DNA of 64,000 nucleotides from Exophiala sp. HKRS030 (GCA_023897205.1 JAHWDD010000001.1:2914001-2978000); one strand, 5' to 3'; shown: positions 33,773 through 44,904, counted from the first letter of the stretch. The notes: generated by a model not told the origin, from the sequence alone. Program-made: numbers and translations.

Positions 33773-34927
33773 TCATACACTCATCTTCATCTTGATCCCA
33801 CTATGAGGCTTATATCCCACGACCTCCAACTCCTCCAACTTCCAGCCATCCATCTGCCCGCTCCCACGGTCATCACGCTTGATATTCAGCGTGGGGAACT
33901 CCCGCGGTTCGCGCAGTAATTGTTCCTTAAGAGCATCGATATGATCCAGATAGACGTGTGCGTCACCCATGGTATGGATTAGTTCGCCGGGGACAAGGTC
34001 ACATGCGTACGCCAGCATATGAGTTAGCAGCGCGTATGAGGCGATGTTGAACGGCACGCCGAGTCCCATGTCGCACGAGCGTTGGTAAAGGACGCACGAG
34101 AGATGGCCTCTGGCACGCTCTTTCTCTTCGGTCTTGGACTCATTGATCTGTTGCAGCGCGGCTTCTCCTCGCGGCGCATCGGGGAAGCTCACGTAGAATT
34201 GTGCAAACATGTGACACGGCGGGAGAGCCATTTTGTTCAAGTCTGCAACGTTCCACGCGCTAAGAATGATCCTCCTATCATATGGACTGTGTTTCAATTT
34301 CCTCACGATCTCTTTGATCTGGTCGACTCCCTTGTCGGTGTAATCTGCATGTGGATTCTGGTATTCGGCACCGAAATGTCTCCATTGGAAGCCGTACACT
34401 GGACCCAGGTCGCCTTCTTCTCGATGGGTGAAGCCCAACTTGTCGAGGAATTCGCGTGAGCCGTTGCCGTCCCAGATGTGGATTCCTGCTTCGGACAGAG
34501 GCTTGGATGTGGTGCACCCAGATACGAACCAGAGAAGTTCGGTTGTCACGGCGCGGAGGAAGACGCGCTTGGTTGTGAGGAGAGGGAGGACTGGTATTCG
34601 GTCGCCAGTTGGTGAGGAGGGGTCGGGTTTGGACAGATTGAAGCGTAGTTGTGGTGGTGCGAAGAGAGATAATGTACCGGTCCCCGTACGGTCTGGTCGG
34701 TGTTCGCCTCGTTGGAGGATGTCATTGATCAGGTGGAGGTACTGGTCTTCTTCGTGTGGTTGTCTCGCAGATGTCGACCACGCGGGGTTTGATGGAGTGT
34801 CTTTGGGTGGTGATGTGGTTTCTCCGTTGGGTGTGGACGTCTGTAAGATTTTGGCATTCTCTTTCAGAAAGTTCACAGAGGTTCCTGGAGGAGAGAGTAT
34901 CTCGCTGTCTATGGCAGATGGCGCCAT
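33773..34927 (-). CDS. TYMS: Thymidylate synthase
   Basis: Single exon, 384 residues, start ATG at 34927. Converts dUMP to dTMP with methylene-tetrahydrofolate in de novo pyrimidine synthesis. Conserved blocks are [92 protein letters not shown] (catalytic Cys), [32 protein letters not shown], and a C-terminal [14 protein letters not shown]. It is longer than the roughly 300-residue yeast protein. There is a 55-residue Ser/Pro-rich N-terminal extension and a hydrophilic insertion ([20 protein letters not shown]...) between the active-site strand and LSCVLYQRS. No frame break. Confidence 0.97.
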   Translation of the reverse strand: MAPSAIDSEILSPPGTSVNFLKENAKILQTSTPNGETTSPPKDTPSNPAWSTSARQPHEEDQYLHLINDILQRGEHRPDRTGTGTLSLFAPPQLRFNLSKPDPSSPTGDRIPVLPLLTTKRVFLRAVTTELLWFVSGCTTSKPLSEAGIHIWDGNGSREFLDKLGFTHREEGDLGPVYGFQWRHFGAEYQNPHADYTDKGVDQIKEIVRKLKHSPYDRRIILSAWNVADLNKMALPPCHMFAQFYVSFPDAPRGEAALQQINESKTEEKERARGHLSCVLYQRSCDMGLGVPFNIASYALLTHMLAYACDLVPGELIHTMGDAHVYLDHIDALKEQLLREPREFPTLNIKRDDRGSGQMDGWKLEELEVVGYKPHSGIKMKMSV

Positions 34928-35262
34928 CTTCGATTGTCGTGGTTTGGATATCTCGATGTCGTAGGGATGTGTTGAGATTAGATTTCGTCGAGTCTGACAA
35001 CGCGAAAAGACGCGACTGATGATCGCGTCGAGGACTACGTCATTTCACTTTAACTTGCTCCAAGTTACAGCGCAGCATAACTGTGACGCGCGCAATGTTG
35101 TATGCTCCCCTGATTTTCGAAGACGTACCGTCAACATCAGTACCAATTCCATTACCACTATCCTTAGTATAAGTTGATTAGATGTCTTATGTTGTCACAT
35201 ATGCTCTGTATATCCGTGACACTAGGGGCCATCCCTCAGATCTGTATTGCCCCTCTCATTCT
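34928..35262. other. Intergenic
   Basis: Upstream region of the thymidylate synthase gene; no coding signal. A CGCG-containing stretch at about 34985-35095 (GACGCGAC, TGACGCGCGCAAT) could hold MluI-cell-cycle-box-like sites, which would suit an S-phase gene, but this is inference. Confidence 0.4.
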
Positions 35263-36172
35263 CTAACGTTCAAAGCTCCTGAGACCAAAATTCCCCTCCG
35301 GCTTTGGGAAAATGCTCCAACTATCAATATCTGTCGAAGCGACATCAGAGATCAAAGTCCCTGTCATGCTGGATATAGTGGCCGACATCATTCCGCCAGA
35401 TTGTGCGCTGTTAGGTGCTGACCGAGTAGCAAGCCCCCTCTCCAATGTTTCCTGATTCCGGAGGCCTCTATTCCCCCCTATTTCAGGAGATACTTTCCCC
35501 TCAATTTCGTGGAGTAGAGCCTCCGCTGCAGTTCGAACGTTACTTGCTGTCGCTTGACCAGGAACACTAAATCGTGGTAAGTTGATAATCTTCTGTTTAT
35601 CGATATGCTCGAGTGTCGTGTGTTGTCTTTTCTCTCCAGTACTGCTCGGCAAATGTCGCTCTTTCATGACCAATCGAATCAGAATTATATTCTGTCTTCA
35701 AGTCTGAAAGTTCAATCCTGTGTTTGGTCCTTTTTAACTGAGGTTCTGCAAAATTCAAATCAGCATCTGATAATTGTCGTTTGCGTGATGTGCCTAACTT
35801 GTTCATAAGCCAATCCCCAGTTGCTTTGAGAACTTTCAGAGCCGCACAATCCTCCCCCTGAGGCATCTGGTTTTTATTCTTTCCGCGGACATCCATTCCC
35901 GCTTCGTTGTTTTCCTCTTCGTCGTCTTCCACAAGTTTGGGAAATTCGACCAATCCCGATCTCGCCGGTTTCCAGTCATTGATGTTTCCACCAGCCGTCC
36001 TGAGATGTGAAGTATACAACGCACCTTGGATATTTCGATCACTTTGCTCTATGGAAACACCGTCAACCTCTGTCGGCCTTTGCGATCCTTGAATGTCGAA
36101 GGTTGGTTCATCCGTCGATATTCGCGGAGGTGCAGGAGCCGAGTAAAGCTGTCTTCTGACGTTGGGCGTCAT
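35263..36172 (-). CDS. Uncharacterised hydrophilic protein, junction unresolved
   Basis: The frame from ATG 36172 (MTPNVRRQLYSAPAPPRIS) runs to a stop at 35597 and contains KVLKATGDWLMNKLGTSRKRQL followed by SDADLNFAEPQLKRTK, with a basic cluster that could act as a nuclear signal. A second open frame continues from about 35690 to 35263 (HIDKQKIINLPRFSVPGQ...SIFPKPEGNFGLRSFER). The two overlap in different frames, so they need either an intron of length 1 modulo 3 or one surplus base. A possible intron runs from the GTTAAA in CCTCAGTTAAA to the AG in TTGAAGACAG, but it is weak. I do not recognise the family. The protein is Ser/Glu/Lys-rich and looks disordered, with no membrane span or signal peptide. 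Confidence 0.5.
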
Positions 36173-37150
36173 TTCTCACCGAGAACCAAAGATTCTGTCA
36201 CTTTATAGGATTCGACAATACACTCGGTTGTGGATGGACTCGATTTGTTATCTTGTTTATTTTGATGGTCTCTAGGTGTTGAGTTGTTTTGGGTAAAGGA
36301 GAGTCGGAATCCTGGAGAGGACTGCATTAAAAGAGCCGTGAGACAAAGGCCGCATCACGATCATCAATGCCTGCTTTGTGTTTACAACAATCTGTTCTCA
36401 CCTGAGAAGAGCATTGTTCGGAGGACCTGCTGGATGGTGATCTTTGTTTGAAGAGATGTGGCCTCAGATGATTCAAACGGGGTCAACAGGGTAGTCGAAA
36501 TCATGGCTTGTCTGTTTGCACCGGGCGAGTTGGCCGTCACAAGGAGTTGAAAAACTTAGAGTGAGAAGAGACTGTATGTTGGATCTGGTGGGCAAAGAAG
36601 TTTTGTTGGTTTGGTTCTGGCTTTGGATTGGCTTCACGTGAAGTTGTTGTCAACTCCACTATCACTTCACAGCCTCCCACCCACCCACCCACTCGTGACA
36701 CCCTCCATCCCGTTCCCATCCCCTCTCATCTCTCTAGCAAAAAAGAAATCCTCATCAGCGACTCGAACACGATGCAACTTGCCCAAAAACGACAAAAAAG
36801 TGTGACCAGCAGACATGTCGTCTACATTATCTCCCGCTCATCATCGCGCCTTGTCCTGTTGCTCCGAGACTTGATAGGATGTTCCCACCAGAACAGCACC
36901 CTACCTTGGGGAGACCCACCAGCCACACCACGCAAAGTCCATTAGCGAGAGAAGTGGTGAGACTTAGTGTTGCCTTCCCGATCTAATGTGAGAGAGAATT
37001 CTGAGATTGCAATATATGTTCTTCAAAACACGTGCTTGACCACCCCCTATCGCCCCTATCGCCCCTATCGCCCCTACGAGGAGGCTGAGGGCTGCCTATG
37101 GCAACTTCCCTACCCCTCTTCTCTTCTTTGTCCTGTATTGTCCCCTTCAT
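36173..37150. other. Intergenic
   Basis: About 980 bases with no gene supported. A nonamer repeat lies at 37043-37077. Confidence 0.5.
37043..37077. repeat. Nonamer tandem repeat (CGCCCCTAT)n
   Basis: Three to four units of the nine-base word CGCCCCTAT, just downstream of the following minus-strand gene. Confidence 0.9.
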
Positions 37151-38488
37151 TCACAACTTGGCCTGCGACCTGATCTGTAAATCATGTCTGCTGAGATCCT
37201 TCAGACTCTTCTTCCCTAGATTCCCCAACATGTTGTCCGTGTCTGCCAACAAACATCTCAATACATGTTCCACTCCCTCCTGACCAGCAATGGCCAATCC
37301 ATACATGAACGGACGACCGATCAAGACGGCCTTTGCTCCCAGAGCCAATGCCTTCAACACATCACTGCCTGTCCTAATACCACTGTCGAAGAGAAGAGTG
37401 AGATTCGACTTTTTGACACGATCATCCGCCGCAATCTCAGCCAATGCGTCCAAAGAAGCGATCGCACCATCAAGTTGTCGTCCACCATGATTCGAAACGA
37501 TGATCCCATCCATGCCATAATCGATCGCGCGATGAGCATCTTCCACCGTCTGAATCCCCTTCAACACGATCGGCCCATCCCACAATTTCTTCAACGTCTC
37601 CAGATGCTGCCACTCACGATACGTGCCGGAATTCAAAACATCCAACCAAGCTCTCGACTTCTGCAATTTGGCAATGTTCGTCAACACCTTAGCTGCGCCA
37701 TACACTGAACCTGGCCGCAACAATGTCGACCATAGTTCGCCCAACTTTTCCTTCGTGGTCCTCGTATCATTCTTCAAACTCTCCTCATATCGAGCATTGA
37801 ACACCGGGTCTGAATGTCCAATCTGACAACCATCACCCCAGATGAAAGGCAAATAGCTCGTGTCGAGATCCGTCGGCCGCCACGCCAGATTGAACGTATC
37901 CAACGTGACCACCAGCACCTTATACCCATTGGCTTTAGCCCTCCCCAGCAAACTCGCCGTGACCTCCTCCCACTGCGGCCGTGGCCAGTACAACTGATAC
38001 CACCGATCACCACCTTCCCCGTTGGCCGCTGCAACCTCCTCGATCGTTCTTGTCGATGCCGACGACAGGATATAGGGAACAGACACATTCCTAGCGGCCT
38101 TCGCCGTGGCCTCCTCAGCATCTCGATGCATGATATTCTGCACGCCAACGGGCGCCACTAGCAATGGACTTGGATACTTAGTGCCGAACAGCTCTACACT
38201 GACATCTCGCCGCGTCGCATTCACCAACATCGACGGTCGCAGCCTGTACCGGTCAAATGCTGATAAGTTTGCTGCATTCGTGGTCCCGGAGCTCGCGGAT
38301 CCATATACATAGCCGAAGTTCGCCGCTGGTACTTTCGCTCGTGCGAGAGACTCCCATTCCGATGGCTTGGTCGAGAATATGGGTGCGCGCAGAGAGCTGT
38401 AGATGGTCCGTTGGTATGAAGAGTGGTTATTCGCATCCGGCTCCGTGTAGGGCTTCTTGAGCGTCCAGAACTCCGATTTGTACGACAT
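37151..38488 (-). CDS. FMN-dependent alpha-hydroxy-acid oxidase (lactate 2-monooxygenase-like)
   Basis: Single exon of 445 residues. A TIM-barrel FMN enzyme that oxidises 2-hydroxy acids. Blocks are NFGYVYGSASSGTTNAANLSAF; RPSMLVNATRRDVSVELFG; SPLLVAPVGVQNIMHRDAEE; SSASTRTIEEVA; RWYQLYWPRPQ; VTLDTFNLAWRPTDLD; GPIVLKGIQTVEDAHRAIDYG with GIIVSNHGGRQLDGA (catalytic His and Arg); LLFDSGIRTGSDVLKALALGAKAVLIGRPFMYG. The order and the DTFNLAWRPTDLD block match the lactate 2-monooxygenase-like fungal branch better than L-lactate cytochrome b2; there is no heme domain. The last three residues, AKL, fit a peroxisomal PTS1 signal, so peroxisomal location is likely, which suits an H2O2-forming oxidase. 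The exact substrate is unknown. Confidence 0.94.
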   Translation of the reverse strand: MSYKSEFWTLKKPYTEPDANNHSSYQRTIYSSLRAPIFSTKPSEWESLARAKVPAANFGYVYGSASSGTTNAANLSAFDRYRLRPSMLVNATRRDVSVELFGTKYPSPLLVAPVGVQNIMHRDAEEATAKAARNVSVPYILSSASTRTIEEVAAANGEGGDRWYQLYWPRPQWEEVTASLLGRAKANGYKVLVVTLDTFNLAWRPTDLDTSYLPFIWGDGCQIGHSDPVFNARYEESLKNDTRTTKEKLGELWSTLLRPGSVYGAAKVLTNIAKLQKSRAWLDVLNSGTYREWQHLETLKKLWDGPIVLKGIQTVEDAHRAIDYGMDGIIVSNHGGRQLDGAIASLDALAEIAADDRVKKSNLTLLFDSGIRTGSDVLKALALGAKAVLIGRPFMYGLAIAGQEGVEHVLRCLLADTDNMLGNLGKKSLKDLSRHDLQIRSQAKL

Positions 38489-39661
38489 TGCGTGGTGTTG
38501 GATTCGTCAGCCGGGGATTCTACAGGATTGGCGATGGTGGTGGTGGCCTTGGGATAGTGGGTAGCGAGACTAATCTAGAGACTATTATGACCTGTGTTTA
38601 CAGCGTGTGATAACCAAAACAGTGAGAATGAATTATCAACGGGAAGAACAATTATCGAAGCTATGTCAGATACTCATGAAACGCCTGACGTTGGACAATT
38701 TGGGGTATAGCCGAGACGTATCCATCGACCAAAGTGTGTGTATCCACAAATATTGGGGGAAAGCTTGGAGGCATATGCCGAGGTATAAATAACTCTGTTG
38801 ATCATCAACGGTGACACACTAAGCCAGTGCTTTTGCCCTTCAATAGATGGCATTTTCGGACTTCTACAACCCCAGTTTCAAACGTTCTCTATTCTGAATC
38901 AAATCATGTGTCTAAATGGGTCCTATATCACAAGTCTGCAACGTCGCGCATGGCGCCTAGAGATGGGCACCCTTCAGGTCTACGGGGCTGGACAAATCTT
39001 CAGCCCTCACACGGCAGTCCCGATTAGGGAGGACGTAGGTCTCTGCGGGCTAGATGAAGGAGAGCGCTGGCCTGCAGGAGAGGAAGTTAGCCGTCGTCCA
39101 CGATTGCTTGACTAGTTAGTTAGGTGCGTAGTGGTTCAAATGGCCGCGAGGTCTTGGCTTCGGGTATATGCGGTTAATGATGGATGGACGTAAAGTGATC
39201 GGTTGACCAAGCTTCGAAGGTATTCAGAATCAGGGCTGTTACCAAACAAATAATGAGAGATAAAGATGGAGGTTTTCATCGAGCATTCTATTGTATAGCT
39301 TTAATGAAGGAAAGTAAGTCCACATCGTCGTGGCCGACATTCCACTTAGCATAATGTACAGATATTGAACAGCGTCGATGAGCGAGGAAACCGCTCCTAA
39401 CCGATGGACCTGACCTAGGGGCTTTAACAACGCAATTGTATCCGCCTTGGTGTAGCTTTCCCGAAACCTGGTAGGGGCTCGAACACTGACAAGTCTCTTG
39501 TAGCCTATAGAGTCTTATCAACAAGCCTGCCTTAGCATCTCCGCTGGGATGACTGGAGGTCTCGATCCAAAGTGCTGATCATCCCTTTCGAATTGAGTAG
39601 GGCCTCAAGGACATGATTTCGGCGAATGTGCGCCCGTTGAATTCGTATGGACCTATGTAGG
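38489..39661. other. Intergenic
   Basis: No gene supported over about 1.2 kb. Short frames at 38798-39115 and on the minus strand at 39239-39524 have no recognisable features. Confidence 0.5.
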
Positions 39662-40765
39662 TCATGGGACCGTCTGTCTGCGGCGTAATTTGACAGGCTG
39701 CGCTTTCTCTGGGCCTATCTGCCTCACAGGTTCTACTCGAGGCTGTGAGCCAGGCAAGCCTGATCCTGAAGTCGAGATCCGGCTTGTGGCAACCGCAAGG
39801 GCTGTCTCTGCAGATGAAGTTGACTTGTCTAGAAGAGGGTCTGCTTTTTTCTGAGTTTGGGGTTTCGCGGTGAAGCTGTCAATCATCAGTCGAACGCAAG
39901 CTGCTGCGGTGGCTGCTGCATATGGGTGCCAGGTATCATTTTTGTGGCTATCCGCGTAGTTACTGATTCCCTTCACGATTATAAAATCTTTCGGCACGCC
40001 ACAGGCCTCCATGTCGACGGCTAGTACCCCAGCACTTTGTAAGGTCGTGCGAGCTTTGGTATCCTTGAGCACAACTGGGCCGGATGCTAGTAAGCCATCA
40101 TGTATCCAGGGGCTTGTCTCGGACCTAGCATGGCGTTTCTCAACTTGTGAAGAATCGCAAAAGCCGCAGGTGCGAGAACCTTGATGTACGTATTCAGGGA
40201 CATATAAATTATCTTGAGCCGCACCGGGGTGAGTCCAGCTGGGGTCATCATGGTCGTCCCGCATTTGACAAACTTGTTGGACAAGCCTGAGGGCCAGAAG
40301 CTCACGGTTGTACAGAAAGGCTCCCAATTTAAGCAGCAGTCGCTTTGACGCCTGTTCCGGATATTTTGTCCCCACAAAGCCATTTTCGGTCATCTGACCG
40401 AATCGCCAGTCATGTATCTTGGTCGCAATCAACACATCGCCGAGTCGAACATCGGACTTGTTGCTCCAAATACCTCCGGCCACCCCGACGAGAAAGCAGT
40501 AACTTCTCGCCTCTTTCAGACTCGGATGGTCTTGCAAGAATTGAGCAGCATATTTGGCGGCAGACGCAGGTCCGGTGTCGCCGTATAAAAAGTGAACTGC
40601 CACGGCAGTTCGTGAACCGATTCTACCGTAGCTGTATTCAGTTTCTTCAATGGTTGCTCCTGGCAAGGCTTCGTCAAAAATAGCCTGTATAGCTTTGAAT
40701 TCGGGATAAGAAGGACAAATGAAACCCAGTGTTGGTGGATCGTGAGGAGCAACCGGCAGCGTCAT
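39662..40765 (-). CDS. Stand-alone nucleoside-phosphorylase-like (PNP_UDP_1) protein
   Basis: Single exon of 367 residues, ATG at 40765. Residues about 10-300 form one nucleoside phosphorylase/nucleosidase fold: LGFICPSYPEFKAIQAIFDEAL, a dGxxGxxxA-type AVHFLYGDTGPASAAKYA, YCFLVGVAGGIWSNKSDVRLGDVLIATKI, GVLAVDMEACGVP (the Glu that holds the ribose), and IVKGISNYADSHKNDTWHPYAAATAAACVRLMI (KGISDYAD-type base-binding loop). In filamentous fungi this exact subtype is common as the N-terminal effector domain of NACHT- or NB-ARC-type NLR-like proteins. Here no such domain follows. The last 65 residues are Ser/Lys/Pro-rich and end at 39662. It should cleave or phosphorolyse a nucleoside; the substrate is unknown. 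The intergenic DNA downstream shows no NACHT remnant to my reading. Confidence 0.9.
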   Translation of the reverse strand: MTLPVAPHDPPTLGFICPSYPEFKAIQAIFDEALPGATIEETEYSYGRIGSRTAVAVHFLYGDTGPASAAKYAAQFLQDHPSLKEARSYCFLVGVAGGIWSNKSDVRLGDVLIATKIHDWRFGQMTENGFVGTKYPEQASKRLLLKLGAFLYNRELLALRLVQQVCQMRDDHDDPSWTHPGAAQDNLYVPEYVHQGSRTCGFCDSSQVEKRHARSETSPWIHDGLLASGPVVLKDTKARTTLQSAGVLAVDMEACGVPKDFIIVKGISNYADSHKNDTWHPYAAATAAACVRLMIDSFTAKPQTQKKADPLLDKSTSSAETALAVATSRISTSGSGLPGSQPRVEPVRQIGPEKAQPVKLRRRQTVP

Positions 40766-41594
40766 GTCGAATGTTCCTGGGCGGTTGCACGAGGCTCTTC
40801 AAGGGGTCAAGCTTGCATCAAACAACGCTTCTAGCCAGCCCGCTCAGGTTAACAGGAGTCATGCTTATTTAAATTCGAAATTTCTTGTTAGGACTTTATG
40901 GATTGCAAGATGCAACGTCTTTGTGTCAATTTGCAACAGCCATAGAAGAAAATGAGGCTGCGGCGCTTACAGGCAGGGAGGCGCATGGTTCATGTACGTG
41001 CTAAGCCTCACCTTCTTGACGCAAGTGATTCGACCCCAGGCTTACCTCGGAATTGTGCCTGGACATGGTGAGTTCAACTCATACGACCATGCCCAGTCAA
41101 CGACCAAGTCGACAGAATAGGCTCGAAACCAGTGAAAGATCTAATATAAGATATTGAATCTAGGAGATTCGTGTGTGCGTGGTCGTGTACGTGTACTTTC
41201 GTAGTGATAATTCAGGATTTCGGGGAATTGTTCTGGCGACTCCGGGATGTCTTGGCGCTCCGGCCCTCCATCATATCCGCCCAGGCATATCCACGCATAT
41301 CCTACGACCGTCATTGCCTTGCAGTGTCATCTCGATGTTCTTGGGAGGCCCCCGAACGACACCGCAGCCTATTTGCTCTAAGCGTCCTTTCACCTTGGAC
41401 TGATCCCTTCACTATATCTGCTGTCATTTGACTCATGTCGATCAATTCTTGAGCACATCGAAGAAGAAATCTAGTCTTGTCCGGGGAATTCCTCCTCTGC
41501 TGTCCATCCCTCACCACACTCTGCGATCTTCTCTGGCACGCTTTCTACAGGTAGACCTCAACCCGATAGCTAGTCCCACGCGCCGACCTTCAAA
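40766..41594. other. Divergent intergenic region
   Basis: Between the phosphorylase-like gene (minus) and the ESCRT-III gene (plus). No coding signal. A GT-rich patch lies at about 41170-41200. Confidence 0.5.
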
Positions 41595-42287
41595 ATGTCG
41601 GGTCTTGAGAAGGCACTATTCAATCTCAAGGTACGATACACTGCCCTCAGACCTGGCTGAACCAATACAGGTCAAGACCAGTACAATTAACTCCCATACC
41701 AGTTTACCTCGAAACAACTCAATCGACAAGCCGCGAAAGCAGACAAAGATTCCCGTACCGAACAAGCCAAATTGAAGAAGGCCTTGACTCAGACACCTCC
41801 ACAACCCCAAATCGCCCGCCTCTATGCCACCAACTCCATTCGCAATTCACAGCAAAGAATCCAACTACTTACGTTGGCAGCTCGGATTGATGCCGTCGCC
41901 GCAAGAGTTCAGACTGCGATAACCATGAGAACCGTCACACAGTCGATGGCACAGACAGTCAAAGGCATGGACATTGCACTGAAAAACATGGACTTGGACA
42001 AGATCGGCGCTGTGATGGAGAAGTTTGAATCACAATTTGAAGACCTGGATGTCGTCTCTGGATATTATGAGGGTGTCGCTGGTGGAGTTGAGAGCCAACA
42101 GGTGGGCGTACAAGGTCAAGGCGAGGTTGATGCCTTGATGAACCGGGTAGCCGACGAGGCAGGCGTGGAATTGTCACAAGAGATGCAACAGCAAGTTCCA
42201 GAGCACGAACTGCCTGCACCCGAAAGCGCCGACAGAGCGAAGCTTGAAGAAGGACTTGGAGATAGACTACGAGCTTTGAGGAATTGA
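41595..42287 (+). CDS. DID2: ESCRT-III subunit Did2/CHMP1
   Basis: Two exons, 41595-41630 and 41703-42287; 206 residues. Exon 1 encodes MSGLEKALFNLK and exon 2 continues FTSKQLNRQAAKADKDSR, the canonical CHMP1 start. Then come a basic Snf7-type helical core (RLYATNSIRNSQQRIQLLTL followed by AARIDAVAARVQTAITMRTV; KGMDIALKNMDLDKIGAVMEKFESQFEDLDV) and a C-terminal MIM1 motif for Vps4 binding (GDRLRALRN). It works at endosomes in multivesicular-body formation, coupling the ESCRT-III polymer to Vps4. The segment LTQTPPQPQIARLYA is a little longer and more Pro-rich than the usual loop between the first two helices. Intron placement after codon 12 is typical. Confidence 0.96.
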
Positions 42288-43092
42288 AGAACCACAAATG
42301 CGGAATTGATATTGTGCTTTTGGAGGAATGTTGTTTTGTGAATGAAATGGAATCAGAGGAAGCCCATTAGGCGCCGGTTTGGGGGTTTGATGCTACATTT
42401 ACTTTTTATGTCAGAAATGTTATGATTTTCCATGATAGATTGACGGGAGAATGTTCCTCCATTGGTGAGATGAGTCCATTCTGCGAACATCGCTATCACA
42501 GCCTTGTGCTAAAGGCCATTAAGAAATGACTGGCCATTACGAACACTAGAGATGTCGGCCTGACAAGGCTACAGTGACCTCTACCTCGCCCTCAACGGGA
42601 GATATCGCCGCCATTTAGCCGTAGACTATGACCTCTAGGATATCTCGAAACCAACCCAAGCACTCAGACAAACCATTCAATAATGAACCAGAATTGATAA
42701 ACATGATGCCCGTTGAAGACAAAACAACCAAAGTCAAAAACATGTCATCAAAGCCAGCGCAAACATTTAGTTGTGGCTTGTGGCGTTTTCCCATTTGATT
42801 TTTATGGATCCAGGATCCCTTATCAGGATTCAGACTCCGAGTTCCCAACGTCGAACAAGAAAAAGACAAGACATCTGGCCCGGAACTGGGCCCCAACCCA
42901 CGTCAGATCCAATTTTCTTCCGTTCTTTCGACGTCAATCATTTCCAGCATTTTCCCCTTTATTCTCCGGAGACACATTCAGATTCCAAGATATAGTGTAC
43001 CCGGGCTAGTAACCATTTACACCTGAACACACAAAAAATCAAACGATACACAGCAACTTAGTCATCACTAGTCTCACTATCAGAATCGAATC
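42288..43092. other. Intergenic
   Basis: No gene supported; contains the 3' flank of DID2 and the leader of APA2. Confidence 0.5.
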
Positions 43093-44372
43093 ATGGTACG
43101 AAGCGAGCTCGAAGCGCGCGCACTAGCGCAATTCGACAGCCTTGTCGAAAAGGGCGAGTTATTCTGGGAACCCAGCGACGAGATCGAGGTCAAGCAGGAG
43201 CCTTTCAATGTACGTACGCGTTCCAAGCATGTCCAAGCCACACTTTGAGCTCTTCACAAATCTCAACCAAGAAGCCCAATAGCCAGATCTGAAAAAATTC
43301 AAAAATTGAAACAAAAACAACAGGTCTACTTCCGCATCTCACGCACGACACAATCCAAACCGTACAACCCGAACGACACATCACGCAAACCGGGGTTTCT
43401 CGACGACGATCCGGAATTCACGCTCTGCGACACTGTGGGCTCGGGCTCGAAGCACAAGCTGATCATGAACAAGTTCTGCTGGTTGCGCCCCAGATGATCC
43501 TGCACACGCGCGACTTCCAGAGCCAGACGGATCTGTTGGGCCCAGAGGATTTCGATGCCGCTGTCGATGTGCTCGCGCAGTTGGGCGCCAAGTATATGGT
43601 GATTTTCAACGGTGGGCCCGACGCCGGCAGCAGTGTCGCCCATAAGCATCTGCAGGTCTTTCCGAGGCCGAGCTGGGAGACGGTGGTCGATAGGATGATT
43701 GCCAATGGCGACGGAAATGCAGGTGAGGATTTGTCTTCGCCAATTACCAACTATGCTCGTTCGGTTGGTTTGCGGTTTGCGGTTTGCGGTTTTCATGCAG
43801 TTTGTGGTTGGCTGATTGATTGATCTGACTGACTGGTGGTCGCACTGGTGTTACAGGATCATTGCCGTTTTCCCATCGATTATCCCGAGTGAAGGACGGC
43901 CAGCGTTCGGCTACACAGCTCTACCGCGAGTATCAGCGCATGTGCGAGGAACTGTCGATTGTTAACGGGCGAGCTCACAATTTTCTACTGGTCGATGAAT
44001 GGATGCTGGTCATCCCGCGGTCGTGTGCGACCATCAAAGGCGAGATTGAGGGCGCGCTGGTGAGCTTTTCCCCTTTGGGCGCATCCATGTCCATGTTTAT
44101 GTTTGTTTGTGTCGAATCCATTTGTGTGGTGGTTTTCCTATTTCTTTGTGTCGCTGCTTGCATGTTTTCGCGCTGAGTGGACGGATGAATCGAGACTGAC
44201 TTGGTGTAAATTCTGGGAACTACAGATCCAAGGCGGCGCCAACGCCATGATCGGCATGCTATGGCTCAAAACACCGCAACAGCTTGAGAATTGGAGGCAG
44301 TATGGTCCGATTCGTGCTTTGACGGAATTCGGTGTTGCGCCGGAGTCAGACTCAGAGGACAAACGGTCATAG
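43093..44372 (+). CDS. APA2: Ap4A phosphorylase / ATP adenylyltransferase, apparent 1-base frame break
   Basis: Exons 43093-43209, 43324-43722, 43857-44059 and 44226-44372. About 288 residues, near the size of yeast Apa1/Apa2. It splits diadenosine tetraphosphate with phosphate. Blocks are PYNPNDTSRKPGFLDDDPEFTL; SGSKHKLIMNKFC; PQMILHTRDFQSQTDLLGPEDF; KYMVIFNGGPDAGSSVAHKHLQVFP (HIT-like HxHxQ catalytic motif); NFLLVDEWMLVIPR; and IQGGANAMIGMLWLKTPQQLENW. In exon 2 the frame breaks between NKFC and the VAPQ block, around 43477-43490. Exon 2 is 399 bases, but the downstream phase requires 400, so one base is missing. The motif order is otherwise intact, so a sequence error is more likely than loss of the gene. 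Confidence 0.92.
43767..43792. repeat. Short GGTTTGC tandem repeat in APA2 intron
   Basis: Three to four copies of the seven-base word within the third APA2 exon gap (intron 43723-43856). Confidence 0.85.
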
Positions 44373-44904
44373 ACTTCAGGGGTTAGATTTGTGCTAGACT
44401 TTCGGAGGCTCATTCCAACGAAGTCATCGTTTAGATATAGAGTCAGACATAGATATAGACATAGATACGCAACGCAACGCAAGGAAATGCGCCAGATGGG
44501 ATGCGAGGTGTAGAATTAGATGCGTTGGATCCCTGGGTAGAGCATAGAAGGTTCAAACCATAAAGATTATATTCCACATGTCCTTCTCTCGTACTTTTGA
44601 ATGGGAAAGCCTCAGCATTACTATAATCACTACTAGACACTTCCTCAAACTCTGCATTAACTGCATTATTCATTATTCATACTCATAGTCTCTGTCAAGT
44701 CATACCTTTGCGTCCTTTTGGACAAAGAATTCACTGTATTGTACACCCTCATTTTTCTTCTTTGCAGTGTGGAGTTTCCTCTCCTTTGTCTAAATGTTTT
44801 CCGCAACCGCAAGCATTTGGCAGCCTTAGGCTGCTGGCCGTCTTGACCTTTCCCGCGTCCAAACTTAACTCCCGTTCTTCCCTTCCCCACAATAACCTTT
44901 CATC
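44373..44904. other. Intergenic
   Basis: Contains short GACATA-type and CAACG repeats near 44443-44480. The last 200 bases are pyrimidine-rich and are probably a leader. Confidence 0.5.
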
